From Pseudomonas sp. Au-Pse12 (GTDB lineage Bacteria; Pseudomonadota; Gammaproteobacteria; Pseudomonadales; Pseudomonadaceae): a stretch of 64,000 nt of DNA. The stretch spans positions 372,001-436,000 of the forward strand of contig NZ_JAJTTH010000003.1 of NCBI RefSeq assembly GCF_021341665.1, given 5' to 3'. This document shows positions 48,422 through 57,600 of the stretch, piece after piece (positions within the stretch are counted from its first letter, which is position 1; the number at the start of each line of letters is the position of its first letter). A program made the translations under genes and the position numbers. Below the pieces are notes generated by a model, which ran no database searches, was not told the DNA's origin, and saw nothing but the letters and a program-made list of their open reading frames with translations.

Positions 48422-50032
48422 ATGGCCACCCCGTCCCTGACTGCCACCTCCTCCAGCCTCGACAGCAAACCGCAACTGGATAAAAAACCCGGTGCCTTCA
48501 CCCTGGTGATCTTCTTCGCCGTGCTGGCCATGGGCTTGTTGTTCACCGCCTACAGCCTGGTGCACGACATGCACGAGCTGGGCACCACCGTCACCACCTG
48601 GACCCCGTTCCTGCTGTTGGGCGTGGCGCTGCTGATCGCCCTGGGCTTCGAGTTCGTCAACGGTTTCCACGACACCGCCAACGCCGTGGCCACGGTGATC
48701 TACACCCACTCGCTGCCGCCGCAGTTCGCGGTGGTCTGGTCCGGCCTGTTCAACTTCCTCGGGGTGCTGCTGTCCAGCGGCGCGGTGGCCTTCGGCATCA
48801 TCGCCCTGCTGCCGGTGGAGCTGATCCTGCAAGTGGGCTCCTCCGCCGGCTTCGCCATGATCTTCGCCCTGCTGATCGCCGCCATCCTGTGGAACCTCGG
48901 CACCTGGTGGCTGGGGCTGCCGGCCTCCTCGTCCCACACCCTGATCGGCTCGATCATCGGCGTCGGCGTGGCCAACGCGCTGATGCACGGCCGCGACGGC
49001 ACCAGCGGCGTGGACTGGAGCCAGGCCACCAAGGTCGGCTACGCGCTGTTGTTCTCGCCGCTGATCGGCTTCGTGTTCGCCGCCCTGCTGCTGTTGGCCC
49101 TGCGCCTGTTCGTCAAGAACCGCGCCCTGTACAAGGCGCCCAAGGGCGACGCGCCGCCACCGTGGTGGATTCGCGGCCTGCTGATCCTGACCTGCACCGG
49201 GGTGTCCTTCGCCCACGGCTCCAACGACGGCCAGAAAGGCATGGGCCTGATCATGCTGATCCTGGTGGGCACCCTGCCCATGGCCTACGCGCTGAACCGC
49301 ACCATGCCCGCCGACCAGTCGCTGCAGTTCGCCGCAGTGGCCGAAGTCACCCAGCAGGCCCTGATCAAGAGCGCCCCGCAACCGGCGCCGGCCGATCCTC
49401 GCGCGGTGCTCTCGGAGTACATGCGCAGCAAGCAAGCGACACCGGAACTGATCCCCGCGCTGGCCGCCCTGACCGGCGCCATCGGCACTGAAGTGAAGGG
49501 CTACGGCTCGCTGGCCAAGGTGCCCGCCGAAGCCATGGGCAACGTGCGCAACGACATGTACCTGACCAGCGAAGCGATCCGCCTGATGGACAAGCACCAG
49601 GTCGGCCACTTCGACCAGGACACCCGGGACAAGCTGCAGCTGTTCAAGCAGCAGATCGACAACGCCACCCGCTTCATTCCGCTGTGGGTGAAGATCGCCG
49701 TGGCCATCGCCCTCGGCCTGGGCACCATGGTCGGCTGGAAGCGCATCGTGGTGACCGTCGGCGAGAAGATCGGCAAGACCCACCTGACCTATGCCCAGGG
49801 CGCCTCGGCGGAAACCGTGGCGATGCTGACCATCGGCGCGGCGGACCTGTTCGGCCTCCCGGTGTCGACCACCCACGTCTTGTCGTCGGGGGTGGCCGGG
49901 ACCATGGTGGCCAACGGCGGCGGGTTGCAGATGCGCACCATCCGCAACCTGGCCATGGCCTGGGTCCTGACCTTGCCGGCGGCGATCCTGCTGTCGGGCA
50001 GCCTGTACTGGCTGTTCACCCAACTGTTCTGA
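48422..50032 (+). CDS. pit: Pit-family inorganic phosphate transporter
   Basis: A 536-residue low-affinity phosphate/metal symporter. The duplicated PiT signatures are FEFVNGFHDTANAVATVIYT near the N-terminus and GVSFAHGSNDGQKGMGLI in the middle, with a further SSSHTLIGSIIGVGVANAL and FGLPVSTTHVLSSGVAG. It has about ten membrane helices with a long cytoplasmic loop (about 300-410). The ATG at 48422 is preferred as it has AGGA about 10 bases upstream; an in-frame ATG at 48383 has none. It could share a transcript with zntB. Confidence 0.92.
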   Translation: MATPSLTATSSSLDSKPQLDKKPGAFTLVIFFAVLAMGLLFTAYSLVHDMHELGTTVTTWTPFLLLGVALLIALGFEFVNGFHDTANAVATVIYTHSLPPQFAVVWSGLFNFLGVLLSSGAVAFGIIALLPVELILQVGSSAGFAMIFALLIAAILWNLGTWWLGLPASSSHTLIGSIIGVGVANALMHGRDGTSGVDWSQATKVGYALLFSPLIGFVFAALLLLALRLFVKNRALYKAPKGDAPPPWWIRGLLILTCTGVSFAHGSNDGQKGMGLIMLILVGTLPMAYALNRTMPADQSLQFAAVAEVTQQALIKSAPQPAPADPRAVLSEYMRSKQATPELIPALAALTGAIGTEVKGYGSLAKVPAEAMGNVRNDMYLTSEAIRLMDKHQVGHFDQDTRDKLQLFKQQIDNATRFIPLWVKIAVAIALGLGTMVGWKRIVVTVGEKIGKTHLTYAQGASAETVAMLTIGAADLFGLPVSTTHVLSSGVAGTMVANGGGLQMRTIRNLAMAWVLTLPAAILLSGSLYWLFTQLF

Positions 50033-50059
50033 TCAGCCACCGCCTGCGCCGTCGCCCGC

Positions 50060-51382
50060 TCAGCCCACGGCGGGCAGGCGGCGGTGCAAGCGAGCGGCGA
50101 GCCCAGCCTGCAAGGCAAACGCCAGGACCCCGGTCAGTGGCGCGGAAAAACTCGCCAGGCCGCCCCCCGCCCACATCAGCATCAGGCCCAGGGCCGTGCC
50201 GCCGAACCAGGCCGTCAGCCCCACCGGGTTGAAGGCCGCCACGCGATCGAGCGCCGCGCCGTCGGTACGCCCCAGCAGGATCTGCGCCAGGGCCACGCCG
50301 ACCCAGGCCACCACGAAGATCCCCTGATAGGCCAGGGCCTTGAGCAGGTAGGCGAACACATCCGCCAGCATCAGGCCGTAGACGATGATGCCCACGGCCA
50401 CCGCCCACATCAGGTAGGAACCGCGCAAGCCGAAGCGGGCGAAGAACGCCTGCATGTTCAGGGTCGCCAGGTAGTAGTTGGCGGTGTTGATCCGGGTCTG
50501 GGTGGCCCAGACGAACAACAGGCCCCACAACCCCATCAACTGCAGGATGGCCATCACCACCGAGACTTCATTGAGCGCGCCCTCATGGGGAATGCTGCTT
50601 ACCAGGTAGATCCCCGCCGCGCCGTTGAGCAAAAAGGTCACCGCGTAGAACGGCATGCCGAAGTTCCAGCGACCGTGGTAGGCGGCGTCTTCGGGCTTGC
50701 CGAAGCGCGCGTAGTCGAAGGTGAACAGCATCAGGATCCACACCCCCATGTAGGCCACGAAGCAATCCCACCAGCCGCTACCACTCGGGCTCGCCGGGCC
50801 GAAATCCAGCCATTGCGGCTGGTAGCCATAACGCGCGATCGACAGGCCCACGGCGAACAACAAGCCCCCCAGGTACACCGGCAGCAGCACGCCGTTGAGC
50901 TTGTCCAGCCAGTGCTGCACGCTGCCCAGGATCAGCGGCACGCTGTACAGCACCACCAGCAGGGCCGCCAGCGGGTACAGCAATTGCGGGTACAGGTGAT
51001 TGAGCGCCACGGCGATCACCGAACCCTCGAACACCGCGTAATAGATCGCCGTGGAGAAAAAGATCAGGGTCGCCAGGCAAGCCCCGGTGCTGCCGAACAG
51101 CAACCGCGAGAACAGCGCCACCGAGAGCCCGCTGCGCATGGCGAAGCGGCTGAGCACGCTGTTGATCAGGCCATAACTGAGCACCGACAGGAGCATGCCG
51201 ATCAAGGCATTGCGGGTGCCGTAGGACAAGGCCAGAGAGGCGCCGACCACGATGTAGAACATCGCGCTGCACACCGCCCACCAGGCCATGGTCAGGGACA
51301 GTCGGCCCATGCGTGCATCGCTGGGAAGGGCCTCGTTGGCCGGGGTCTGCCCGGTTTGATTCGCTTGCGATAAAGCTGCCAT
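50060..51382 (-). CDS. NCS1-family purine/cytosine/allantoin-type permease
   Basis: A 440-residue integral membrane protein with about 12 hydrophobic segments. It begins RMGRLSLTMAWWAVCSAMFYIVVGASLALSYG, in the position of the NCS1 N-terminal signature, and includes the FTFDYARFG and ANYYLATLN motifs. NCS1 transporters import nucleobases, allantoin and hydantoins. It is the last gene of the PxpA/biotin carboxylase cluster (111 bases after pxpC), so it probably carries the substrate of that pathway. Confidence 0.83.
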   Translation of the reverse strand: MAALSQANQTGQTPANEALPSDARMGRLSLTMAWWAVCSAMFYIVVGASLALSYGTRNALIGMLLSVLSYGLINSVLSRFAMRSGLSVALFSRLLFGSTGACLATLIFFSTAIYYAVFEGSVIAVALNHLYPQLLYPLAALLVVLYSVPLILGSVQHWLDKLNGVLLPVYLGGLLFAVGLSIARYGYQPQWLDFGPASPSGSGWWDCFVAYMGVWILMLFTFDYARFGKPEDAAYHGRWNFGMPFYAVTFLLNGAAGIYLVSSIPHEGALNEVSVVMAILQLMGLWGLLFVWATQTRINTANYYLATLNMQAFFARFGLRGSYLMWAVAVGIIVYGLMLADVFAYLLKALAYQGIFVVAWVGVALAQILLGRTDGAALDRVAAFNPVGLTAWFGGTALGLMLMWAGGGLASFSAPLTGVLAFALQAGLAARLHRRLPAVG

Positions 51383-51493
51383 GTGCGTGAACTCCAGAAC
51401 CGATCAAGGGTTGAAGCGCGGGCAGCCGTCACCGCACCGAAGTGCGGCGTTGGCGTACCGTTTGGCATGGCCCGCGCGATGCGGCGGGCAGAA

Positions 51494-52468
51494 TCAGGAA
51501 GGAAACAGTTTGCTCAGACAGCTGAGCTTTTTCTTGTAGGAGCGCCGAGCCTCCAGCGCTTCCTCCAGGGTCACCGCGACAAAGCGGGCCTTCTGGTTGG
51601 GCTGCATCTGGCCGATCAGGTCAAGGTCGGCGCTGATCACCGTGCCGATCATGGCGTACCCGCCACCGGACACCGCGTCCCGGTGCAGGACAATGGGCTC
51701 CAGCCCCGCCGGCACCTGGATCGAGCCGATCGGGTAGCAGCTGTCGACGATGTTCGAAGGGTCGGAACCGGCGCCGAACGGCTGCTCCCGGGGCTGGAAG
51801 CTCAAGGCGCTGCCACCCTTGAAGCGATAGCCGATGCGGTCCGCCTCCGAGCCCACGGTCCAGGGTTCGGCAAAGAAGCTGGCCTTGGCCGCGTCGCTCA
51901 AGCGTTCGTAGTACAGGCCCGGCACCACCCGCAGGGTGATTTCGCCGCCCAGGGACTGGCGCAGCGCCATGGGCAGGCTAGCGCCCGGGCGGCTCTTGCC
52001 GCTGGCGACGCCCACTGGCAGTTCATCCCCAACCGCCAGGCGCCGGCCCTGGAAACCACCCAGGGCGCCCAGGGCGTAAGTCGAGCGGCTGCCCAATACC
52101 AGCGGCACATCGATGCCACCGGCCACCGCCAGATAGGCTCGGGCCCCGGCCTTGGGAAAGTCGAAGCGCAGCACTTGCCCGGCCTTGACCGCAAAGGCGG
52201 TGTCCAGGTGCATGTCCACGCCATCGAGCTTGGGGGTCATGTGCGCGCCGCAGACCGCCACCAGGGCGTCGGCGCTGAACGCAAGTTCCGGCCCGAGCAA
52301 TGTGCATTCCAGCCCGGCCGCGCCTGCCGGGTTGCCCACCAACTGGTTGGCCGCGCTCAGGGCGTACTGGTCCAGGGCCCCGGACGGCGGAATCCCCAGG
52401 TGATAGAAACCTTCGCGACCCAAGTCCTGCACCGATGTGGCCAGGCCCGGTTTGATGACCTTGATCAT
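51494..52468 (-). CDS. pxpC: PxpC-like biotin-dependent carboxyltransferase family protein
   Basis: A 324-residue protein of the AHS2/KipA family. MIKVIKPGLATSVQDLGREGFYHLGIPPSGALDQYALSAANQLVGN and the C-terminal VSGGGYAMIGTVISADLDLIGQMQPNQKARF are typical. In E. coli, PxpC with PxpB forms the kinase part of 5-oxoprolinase; fused homologues form the carboxyltransferase half of urea carboxylase. It overlaps pxpB by four bases. Confidence 0.9.
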   Translation of the reverse strand: MIKVIKPGLATSVQDLGREGFYHLGIPPSGALDQYALSAANQLVGNPAGAAGLECTLLGPELAFSADALVAVCGAHMTPKLDGVDMHLDTAFAVKAGQVLRFDFPKAGARAYLAVAGGIDVPLVLGSRSTYALGALGGFQGRRLAVGDELPVGVASGKSRPGASLPMALRQSLGGEITLRVVPGLYYERLSDAAKASFFAEPWTVGSEADRIGYRFKGGSALSFQPREQPFGAGSDPSNIVDSCYPIGSIQVPAGLEPIVLHRDAVSGGGYAMIGTVISADLDLIGQMQPNQKARFVAVTLEEALEARRSYKKKLSCLSKLFPS

Positions 52469-53337
52469 GCCAGCACCTCCTGCAGCGATTTGGGATAGCC
52501 GACCGGGTCGGCAAGAAAGGCATCCAGGGAAAACTCCACCTCGCGGATGCGCAGGTCGAAGCGCCCGGCCTCGACCTCGGCCACCGCCAGGTCATAGGCC
52601 TCGCGGTCGATGGGCTTGAACTGCACGATGTCCCCCGGACGGAAGAACACCATGTGCGCCTTGAGGTAGGCCAGTTGCTGCTGCGGGTCGTAGATCGGCG
52701 CCGGCGTGACGCCGAACATCTGGTAGCCGCCGGCGCCACGCACCGAGTAGATGCAGCCGAAACAGCCACCGTGGCCCAGGGTCAGCTTTGGCGTATCCGT
52801 GCGCGGCCGCAGGTACTTGGGCACCTGCAACTGCCGCTGGCGCTCGACCATCTGGAACATGAACGGCAGCCCGGCGACGAAGCCCACCATGGAGACGAAC
52901 CAGGGCGCACCGCTGTGGGCGGCAATGAAGGCCTCGACGTCGGCCAGGCCGTTGATCCGCGCCGCGTACTCAAGGTCGGTGACGCTGGGGTCCTGGTGCC
53001 GGTCGCGAAAGCGCATCAGGGTTTCATGGGTCCAGGGGTCGTTGTACAGCACCGGGATCTCGATGATCCGGGTGTGCAGGCTGCGCTCGGCCACCGCTCC
53101 GGCCTCGGCCTGCTGCACCGCCTGCAGCAGGTCTTGCGGGGCGATGCGGTCCGGGTCGAAACGGATCTGGAACGAGGCATTGGCCAGGCACACATCCAGC
53201 ACCCCGTCCAATTCCAGGCGCTGCACGGCGCGGGTCACCGCCATGCCCTTGAAGAAGGCTTCCAGGGACATGCTGTCGCTGACTTCGGCGAACAGGTGCT
53301 CGTCGGCACCAAAGCTGTAGCGAATCGGCTGGCTCAT
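52465..53337 (-). CDS. pxpB: PxpB-like (AHS1/KipI) allophanate hydrolase subunit 1 family protein
   Basis: A 290-residue AHS1 family protein, longer than the usual 220 or so. It contains the family core HTRIIEIPVLYN, FVSMVGFVAGLPFMFQM, LGHGGCFGCIYSVRGAGGYQMFG. Overlaps of four bases with biotin carboxylase on one side and pxpC on the other show tight coupling. Confidence 0.9.
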   Translation of the reverse strand: MSQPIRYSFGADEHLFAEVSDSMSLEAFFKGMAVTRAVQRLELDGVLDVCLANASFQIRFDPDRIAPQDLLQAVQQAEAGAVAERSLHTRIIEIPVLYNDPWTHETLMRFRDRHQDPSVTDLEYAARINGLADVEAFIAAHSGAPWFVSMVGFVAGLPFMFQMVERQRQLQVPKYLRPRTDTPKLTLGHGGCFGCIYSVRGAGGYQMFGVTPAPIYDPQQQLAYLKAHMVFFRPGDIVQFKPIDREAYDLAVAEVEAGRFDLRIREVEFSLDAFLADPVGYPKSLQEVLA

Positions 53338-54707
53338 GCGACACCTCCGGCGCGGCGCGCGGCCAGCCAGGTTTCCAGGGTTCCGGTGTGAAAATCGGCC
53401 TGCTGCAACCAGGGTTCGGCCAGCAGTTCACCGTGCAGCGACAAGGTACTGGCCATGCCGGTCAGGGTGGTCTCTTGCACCGCCCGCCGCGCCCGCGCCA
53501 GGGCCTCGTCGCGATCAGCACCGTGAACGATCAGCTTGGCCAGCAGCGAGTCGTAATAAGGCGGCACAGCATAGCCCGGGTACAGATGGCTATCGACCCG
53601 CACTCCCGGCCCTTGCGGCCAGATCAGTTGCTCGACCTGGCCCGGGCTGGGGAAGAAATCCCGTGCCGGGTCTTCGGCATTCAGGCGCATCTGCAAGGCC
53701 GCGCCGTTGAGCGGGATGTCGCTCTGGCGCAACCCCAGGGGCTCGCCCCCAGCAATGCGCAACATGGCCTGGACCAGGTCGATACCGGTGATCAGCTCGC
53801 TGATGGGGTGCTCGACCTGGATCCGCGTGTTCATCTCGATGAAGAAGAACTCGCCGGTGCTGTCGTCATACAGGTACTCCAGGGTGCCGGCGCCCTGGTA
53901 ACCCAAGGCTTGGGTCAGGCGCACGGCGCTGCTGCACAACTGCTCACGCTGCGCGGCGCTGAGCACCGGCGACGGCGCTTCCTCGAAGATCTTCTGCCGC
54001 CGCCGTTGCAGCGAGCACTCGCGCTCGAACAGGTGCACCGCGTGCTGGCCATCGCCCAATACCTGGACTTCGATATGCCGCGCACGGCCGATGAAACGCT
54101 CCAGGTACACCGCGCCATTGCCGAACGCGGTCTGGGCTTCGCGTTGCGCCCGCGGGAACTCCTCGGCCAATTGCGCAGCGTCCTGGGCCAGGCGGATCCC
54201 GCGCCCGCCACCACCGGCACTGGCCTTGATCAACAACGGAAAGCCCACGCTTTCAGCGGCCTTGAGCGCGGCGTCCAGGTCGAAGAGTTCGCCTGGGGAG
54301 CCCGGTACCACCGGCACCCCGGCCGCCTGCGCGGTGCGCCGGGCTTCGGCCTTGTCGCCCATGCGGCGGATGGTCTCGGCGCTGGGCCCGACGAAAATCG
54401 CCCCGGCCTCGACCACCGCCTCAGCGAAACCGGCGTTTTCGGAAAGAAAGCCATAGCCCGGGTGCACCGCGTTGGCACCGCTGGCCTGCAAGGCCGCGAG
54501 CAGGGCCTGGACATTCAGGTAGCTCTTGTCGGCCCGAGCCGGACCGATGATCTGCACTTCATCGGCCATACGCGCGGCCATGGAGTCGGCATCCGCCTCG
54601 CTGCACGCGGCAACCGTGGGAATGCCCAGGGCCTTGGCCGCACGAATGATGCGCACGGCGATCTCGCCACGGTTGGCCACCAGCAACTTCTTGATTGCTT
54701 GAGTCAT
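53334..54707 (-). CDS. biotin carboxylase (AccC-like) subunit of the cluster
   Basis: A 457-residue ATP-grasp biotin carboxylase. It starts MTQAIKKLLVANRGEIAVRI, has GYGFLSENAGFAEAVVEAG, the Gly-rich loop GGGGRGIRLAQ, and FIEMNTRIQVEHPISELITGIDLV with the catalytic region. It should carboxylate biotin on the neighbouring carrier protein with ATP and bicarbonate. It is not the housekeeping accC (normally with accB elsewhere), since its partners here are PxpB and PxpC. Confidence 0.92.
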   Translation of the reverse strand: MTQAIKKLLVANRGEIAVRIIRAAKALGIPTVAACSEADADSMAARMADEVQIIGPARADKSYLNVQALLAALQASGANAVHPGYGFLSENAGFAEAVVEAGAIFVGPSAETIRRMGDKAEARRTAQAAGVPVVPGSPGELFDLDAALKAAESVGFPLLIKASAGGGGRGIRLAQDAAQLAEEFPRAQREAQTAFGNGAVYLERFIGRARHIEVQVLGDGQHAVHLFERECSLQRRRQKIFEEAPSPVLSAAQREQLCSSAVRLTQALGYQGAGTLEYLYDDSTGEFFFIEMNTRIQVEHPISELITGIDLVQAMLRIAGGEPLGLRQSDIPLNGAALQMRLNAEDPARDFFPSPGQVEQLIWPQGPGVRVDSHLYPGYAVPPYYDSLLAKLIVHGADRDEALARARRAVQETTLTGMASTLSLHGELLAEPWLQQADFHTGTLETWLAARRAGGVA

Positions 54708-54717
54708 GCCCCGGCCC

Positions 54718-54960
54718 TCACTGCTTGAGCGTCGCGATGACCTGACCCGGTTCCACCGGATCACCGTCCTGCACCGCAAAGGCGCTGACCTGGCCCGCGC
54801 TCCCGGCGGTCAGTTCGGAAAACTGCTTCATGACTTCGATCAGGCCGATCACGGTATCGGCGCTGACGAGGTCGCCGACCTCGACGAAAGGCGCCGATTC
54901 AGGGGTGGCCTTGCGATAGAAGGTGCCCGGCAAGGGGGTGATAACACTGTGTTCGGCCAT
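54718..54960 (-). CDS. biotin carboxyl carrier protein of the cluster
   Basis: An 80-residue lone biotinyl domain. PLPGTFYRKATPESAPFVEVGDLV at the N-terminus leads to the biotinylation motif EVMKQ (Lys45), a conserved variant of EAMKM. It lacks the Pro/Ala linker of AccB, fitting a dedicated small carrier. Ten bases separate it from the biotin carboxylase gene. Confidence 0.92.
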   Translation of the reverse strand: MAEHSVITPLPGTFYRKATPESAPFVEVGDLVSADTVIGLIEVMKQFSELTAGSAGQVSAFAVQDGDPVEPGQVIATLKQ

Positions 54961-55069
54961 GTCTGTTCCTTTTGGAATAGTTGTAGAAAGGCAGGCAAAA
55001 ATTCAAAACCCGGGTGAGGCCCGCGTCTGTGCGCGGTGCTTCTTGTCGATGTGCTTACTCTCGATGCGC

Positions 55070-55828
55070 TCAGCGCGGTGCGCGCACCTCAATGCCGGCC
55101 TGGTCCAGCGCGGTGCGGGTCGCCTCGACCAAGTCCAGGGCGCCCGGGGTGTCGCTGTGCAGGCAGATGGAGTCGAACTCGATGGCCAGCTCCTCGCCTT
55201 CGACGGTGCGCACCAGGCCGGTCTGGCAGGCGCGCAGCACCTTGGCCGCCACGGCGGCCGGGTCCAGGGCGCGGACATTGCGGGTGAACACGATGGAGCC
55301 GCTGAGGTCGTAGTCGCGGTCGGCGTAGAACTCGCGGATCACCGGCTGCCCCAGTTCCCGGGCCACGTGCCAGATCACCGAGTTGGGCATGCAATACAGC
55401 AGCAGCTCGGGCTCCAGTTTGCGCAGGTTTTCCACCAGCAGACGCGCCGCCTCCTCGTCCCGGGCCAAATGCATGTAGAGCGCGCCGTGGGGCTTGATGT
55501 GTTGCAGCTTCACGCCTTGTACCCGGGCCATTTCACGCAGAGCGCCGAGCTGATAGAGCATGTCGTCCACCAGCTCCTGGGCCGGGGCATTGATGTGCCG
55601 GCGACCGAAACCCACCAGGTCGCGAAACCCCGGGTGAGCGCCGATGGCCACCCCCAGGCGCTTGGCCTGCTCGATGGTGCGGCGCATGGTGCCGGGGTCG
55701 CCGGCATGGAAGCCGGTGGCGATATTGGCCGAACTGATAAAGCCCATCAGCTCGTTGTCGACGCCATCGCCGATGGTCCAGGGGCCGAAGCTCTCGCCCA
55801 TGTCCGAATTGAAATCCACTGCCTGCAT
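55070..55828 (-). CDS. pxpA: PxpA-like (LamB/YcsF) 5-oxoprolinase subunit A
   Basis: A 252-residue TIM-barrel-like protein of the LamB/YcsF family. [13 protein letters not shown] at the start, [37 protein letters not shown] in the centre, and [14 protein letters not shown] and FYADRDYD follow. In PxpABC it is the hydrolytic subunit acting on phosphorylated pyroglutamate. It is the first gene of the operon, 109 bases before the carrier gene. Confidence 0.92.
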   Translation of the reverse strand: MQAVDFNSDMGESFGPWTIGDGVDNELMGFISSANIATGFHAGDPGTMRRTIEQAKRLGVAIGAHPGFRDLVGFGRRHINAPAQELVDDMLYQLGALREMARVQGVKLQHIKPHGALYMHLARDEEAARLLVENLRKLEPELLLYCMPNSVIWHVARELGQPVIREFYADRDYDLSGSIVFTRNVRALDPAAVAAKVLRACQTGLVRTVEGEELAIEFDSICLHSDTPGALDLVEATRTALDQAGIEVRAPR

Positions 55829-55895
55829 CACTATTGCTCCAACTCTTGTGACTTCGTGCAACGGAAATTAGAGCGGCCTTGACCCCTTGGGAAGA

Positions 55896-55911
55896 TCTAT
55901 TATCAGATAGA
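55896..55911. promoter_or_regulatory. LysR-type operator in the pxpA/lysR promoter region
   Basis: TCTAT-TATCAG-ATAGA is an inverted repeat with the T-N11-A form of LysR sites. A second GATAAATCTATC palindrome lies 17 bases downstream at 55929. Together they look like the recognition and activation sites of the divergent LysR protein, 68 bases upstream of the pxpA ATG. Confidence 0.65.
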
Positions 55912-55982
55912 GCTTCTTCTGAAAAACAGATAAATCTATCGAGCAGCGTTGTGTTTGACGGCAACGGCGTTCGCACGATCGC

Positions 55983-56006
55983 TTTCGCCGGCAAGCCGGC
56001 TCCTAC
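55983..56006. repeat. single REP element upstream of lysR
   Basis: TTTCGCCGGCAAGCCGGCTC is a solitary REP-type palindrome followed by CTAC. It lies just before the ribosome binding site (AAGGGGGG) of the LysR gene at 56028. Confidence 0.7.
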
Positions 56007-56027
56007 AGGGCAAGGGGGGAATGGGCC

Positions 56028-56945
56028 ATGTCGTTGACCTTGCGCCAGGTGCGCTACTTCGTGGCTACGGCTGAGATCGGGCAGATCTCCCAGGCGGCGA
56101 TTCACTTGAACATTTCGCAGTCGGCGGTGACCACGGCGATCAAGGAACTGGAGGCCATGCTGGCGGTGCAGTTGTTCGTGCGCTCGGCCCAGGGCATGAG
56201 CCTGACCGATGCCGGGCGGCACTTTCTCAACCGCGCCTATGTGATTCTGCGCAGCGTCGAAGATGCGCTGAACAGCCCGTTGCCGGATGACCGGGCCAGC
56301 GGCGTGCTGCACCTGGCAGCCAGCTACACGGTGATTGGCTACTTCCTGCCGCACCACTTGCAACGCCTGGAGCACTGGCACCCGGACGTCACCATCGAGC
56401 TGCATGAACAGGAACGCCAGGCCATCGAACAAGGCTTGCTGGAAGGCCGCTTCGACATGGCGGTGGTGCTCACCGCCAACCTGACCCACCCGGACATCGT
56501 CTCGCAGACCCTGTTCAACTCCGAGCGCCGGCTGTGGCTGCCGGCCCACCATCCGCTGTGCGAGCGCACCAGCATCAGCCTGGCGGACGTGGCCCAGGAG
56601 CCGTTCATCCTGCTCACCGTCGACGAAGCCGAACAGAGCGCCATGCGCTATTGGGAACAGGCCGGCCAGCAGCCCAACGTGCGGGTGCGCACCAGCTCGG
56701 TGGAGGCGGTGCGCAGCATGGTGGCCAACGGCAGCGGCGTGGCAATTCTTTCGGACCTGGTGCACCGGCCCTGGTCCCTGGAGGGCAAGCGCATCGAGAC
56801 CCTGAGCCTGAGCGACGCGGTCACGCCGATGAGCGTGGGGCTGGCCTGGCATCGCGAACGCACCTTCACCCCGGCGATGCAGGCCTTGCGTGCCTACTTC
56901 CACGACGCCTTCCTCGCACCCCAGCAACTCTCGGCCCGGCGCTGA
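56028..56945 (+). CDS. LysR-family regulator, divergent from the pxpA operon
   Basis: A 305-residue LysR protein. MSLTLRQVRYFVATAEIGQISQAAIHLNISQSAVTTAIKELEAML is the winged HTH. The effector domain has RASGVLHLAASYTVIGYFLPHHLQRL and SSVEAVRSMVANGSGVAILSDLV. The divergent arrangement and the palindrome near 55900 suggest that it activates the pxpA operon. It ends in front of a 21-base hairpin. Confidence 0.92.
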   Translation: MSLTLRQVRYFVATAEIGQISQAAIHLNISQSAVTTAIKELEAMLAVQLFVRSAQGMSLTDAGRHFLNRAYVILRSVEDALNSPLPDDRASGVLHLAASYTVIGYFLPHHLQRLEHWHPDVTIELHEQERQAIEQGLLEGRFDMAVVLTANLTHPDIVSQTLFNSERRLWLPAHHPLCERTSISLADVAQEPFILLTVDEAEQSAMRYWEQAGQQPNVRVRTSSVEAVRSMVANGSGVAILSDLVHRPWSLEGKRIETLSLSDAVTPMSVGLAWHRERTFTPAMQALRAYFHDAFLAPQQLSARR

Positions 56946-56962
56946 GCCTCTTGCGCCCCCTG

Positions 56963-57008
56963 CTGTAGATGCCGCCTTGCCCGTTACCGGGCAAGACGGC
57001 ATCTACAG
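56963..57008. terminator. 21-base hairpin between the convergent lysR and pqiC genes
   Basis: A long inverted repeat from 56963 to 57008 (left arm begins CTGTAGATGCCGCCTTG) has a single mismatch and a four-base loop. It lies between two convergent stop codons, so it probably serves both as a terminator. Confidence 0.7.
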
Positions 57009-57015
57009 GGCTGAT

Positions 57016-57600
57016 TCAGGGGCAGGTCCAGCGTTGCGCGGCGGCGGCGATCTGCCCGGCCAACTGGGCGATGGCCTGCTGGTGGGCCTGCACCAGGCTG
57101 CTCAGTTCAACACCCGCCGGCTGACGGATCTGGCTGCTGCAGGTCAGGCTGCGGGCCGGGCCGCCCTCGCCCCGCAGGCGCAGGCTCCAGACCACATCGA
57201 TCAGCGCATAGCGACCGGGCAGCGATTCGAAACGCCGTACATCGGTCTGCAATGACAGCACCGGGCGCCCGGGCTGCTTGGGCAACCCTTCAAGGTTGCG
57301 GGTGCCGAGCTTCTGCTCCATCTGGCTGGCCAGGGCATCGTGGAACTCATCCACCAGCGGCGCGCTCCAGCGCTGGGTTTCGAGAATCGCCAGGGTGCCG
57401 CTGTCCTGGCGTACCACCAGTTGCGGCTGGTCCACCTGCACCGGAATGCGCACCGTGGACATTTCGAACTGCGGCCCGCCAGCGCGGGCCGCGCCGCTGC
57501 CTTCGGCGACCGGTGGCAGCAGGGTGTAGTAATGGGTAGGCGCGGAGCTGCAAGCGGCCAGCCCCAGGGTCAGGCAGAGCAACAGGGCACGGGTTTTCAT
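57016..57600 (-). CDS. pqiC: lipoprotein PqiC
   Basis: A 194-residue outer membrane lipoprotein. The lipobox LAAC is at Cys17 (signal MKTRALLLCLTLGLAAC). It belongs to the ABC-type transport auxiliary (DUF330) family: THYYTLLPP, VRIPVQVDQPQLVVRQDSGTLAI and RWSAPLVDEFHDALASQM. It binds PqiB in the Pqi intermembrane lipid transport system. It overlaps pqiB by four bases. Confidence 0.93.
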   Translation of the reverse strand: MKTRALLLCLTLGLAACSSAPTHYYTLLPPVAEGSGAARAGGPQFEMSTVRIPVQVDQPQLVVRQDSGTLAILETQRWSAPLVDEFHDALASQMEQKLGTRNLEGLPKQPGRPVLSLQTDVRRFESLPGRYALIDVVWSLRLRGEGGPARSLTCSSQIRQPAGVELSSLVQAHQQAIAQLAGQIAAAAQRWTCP

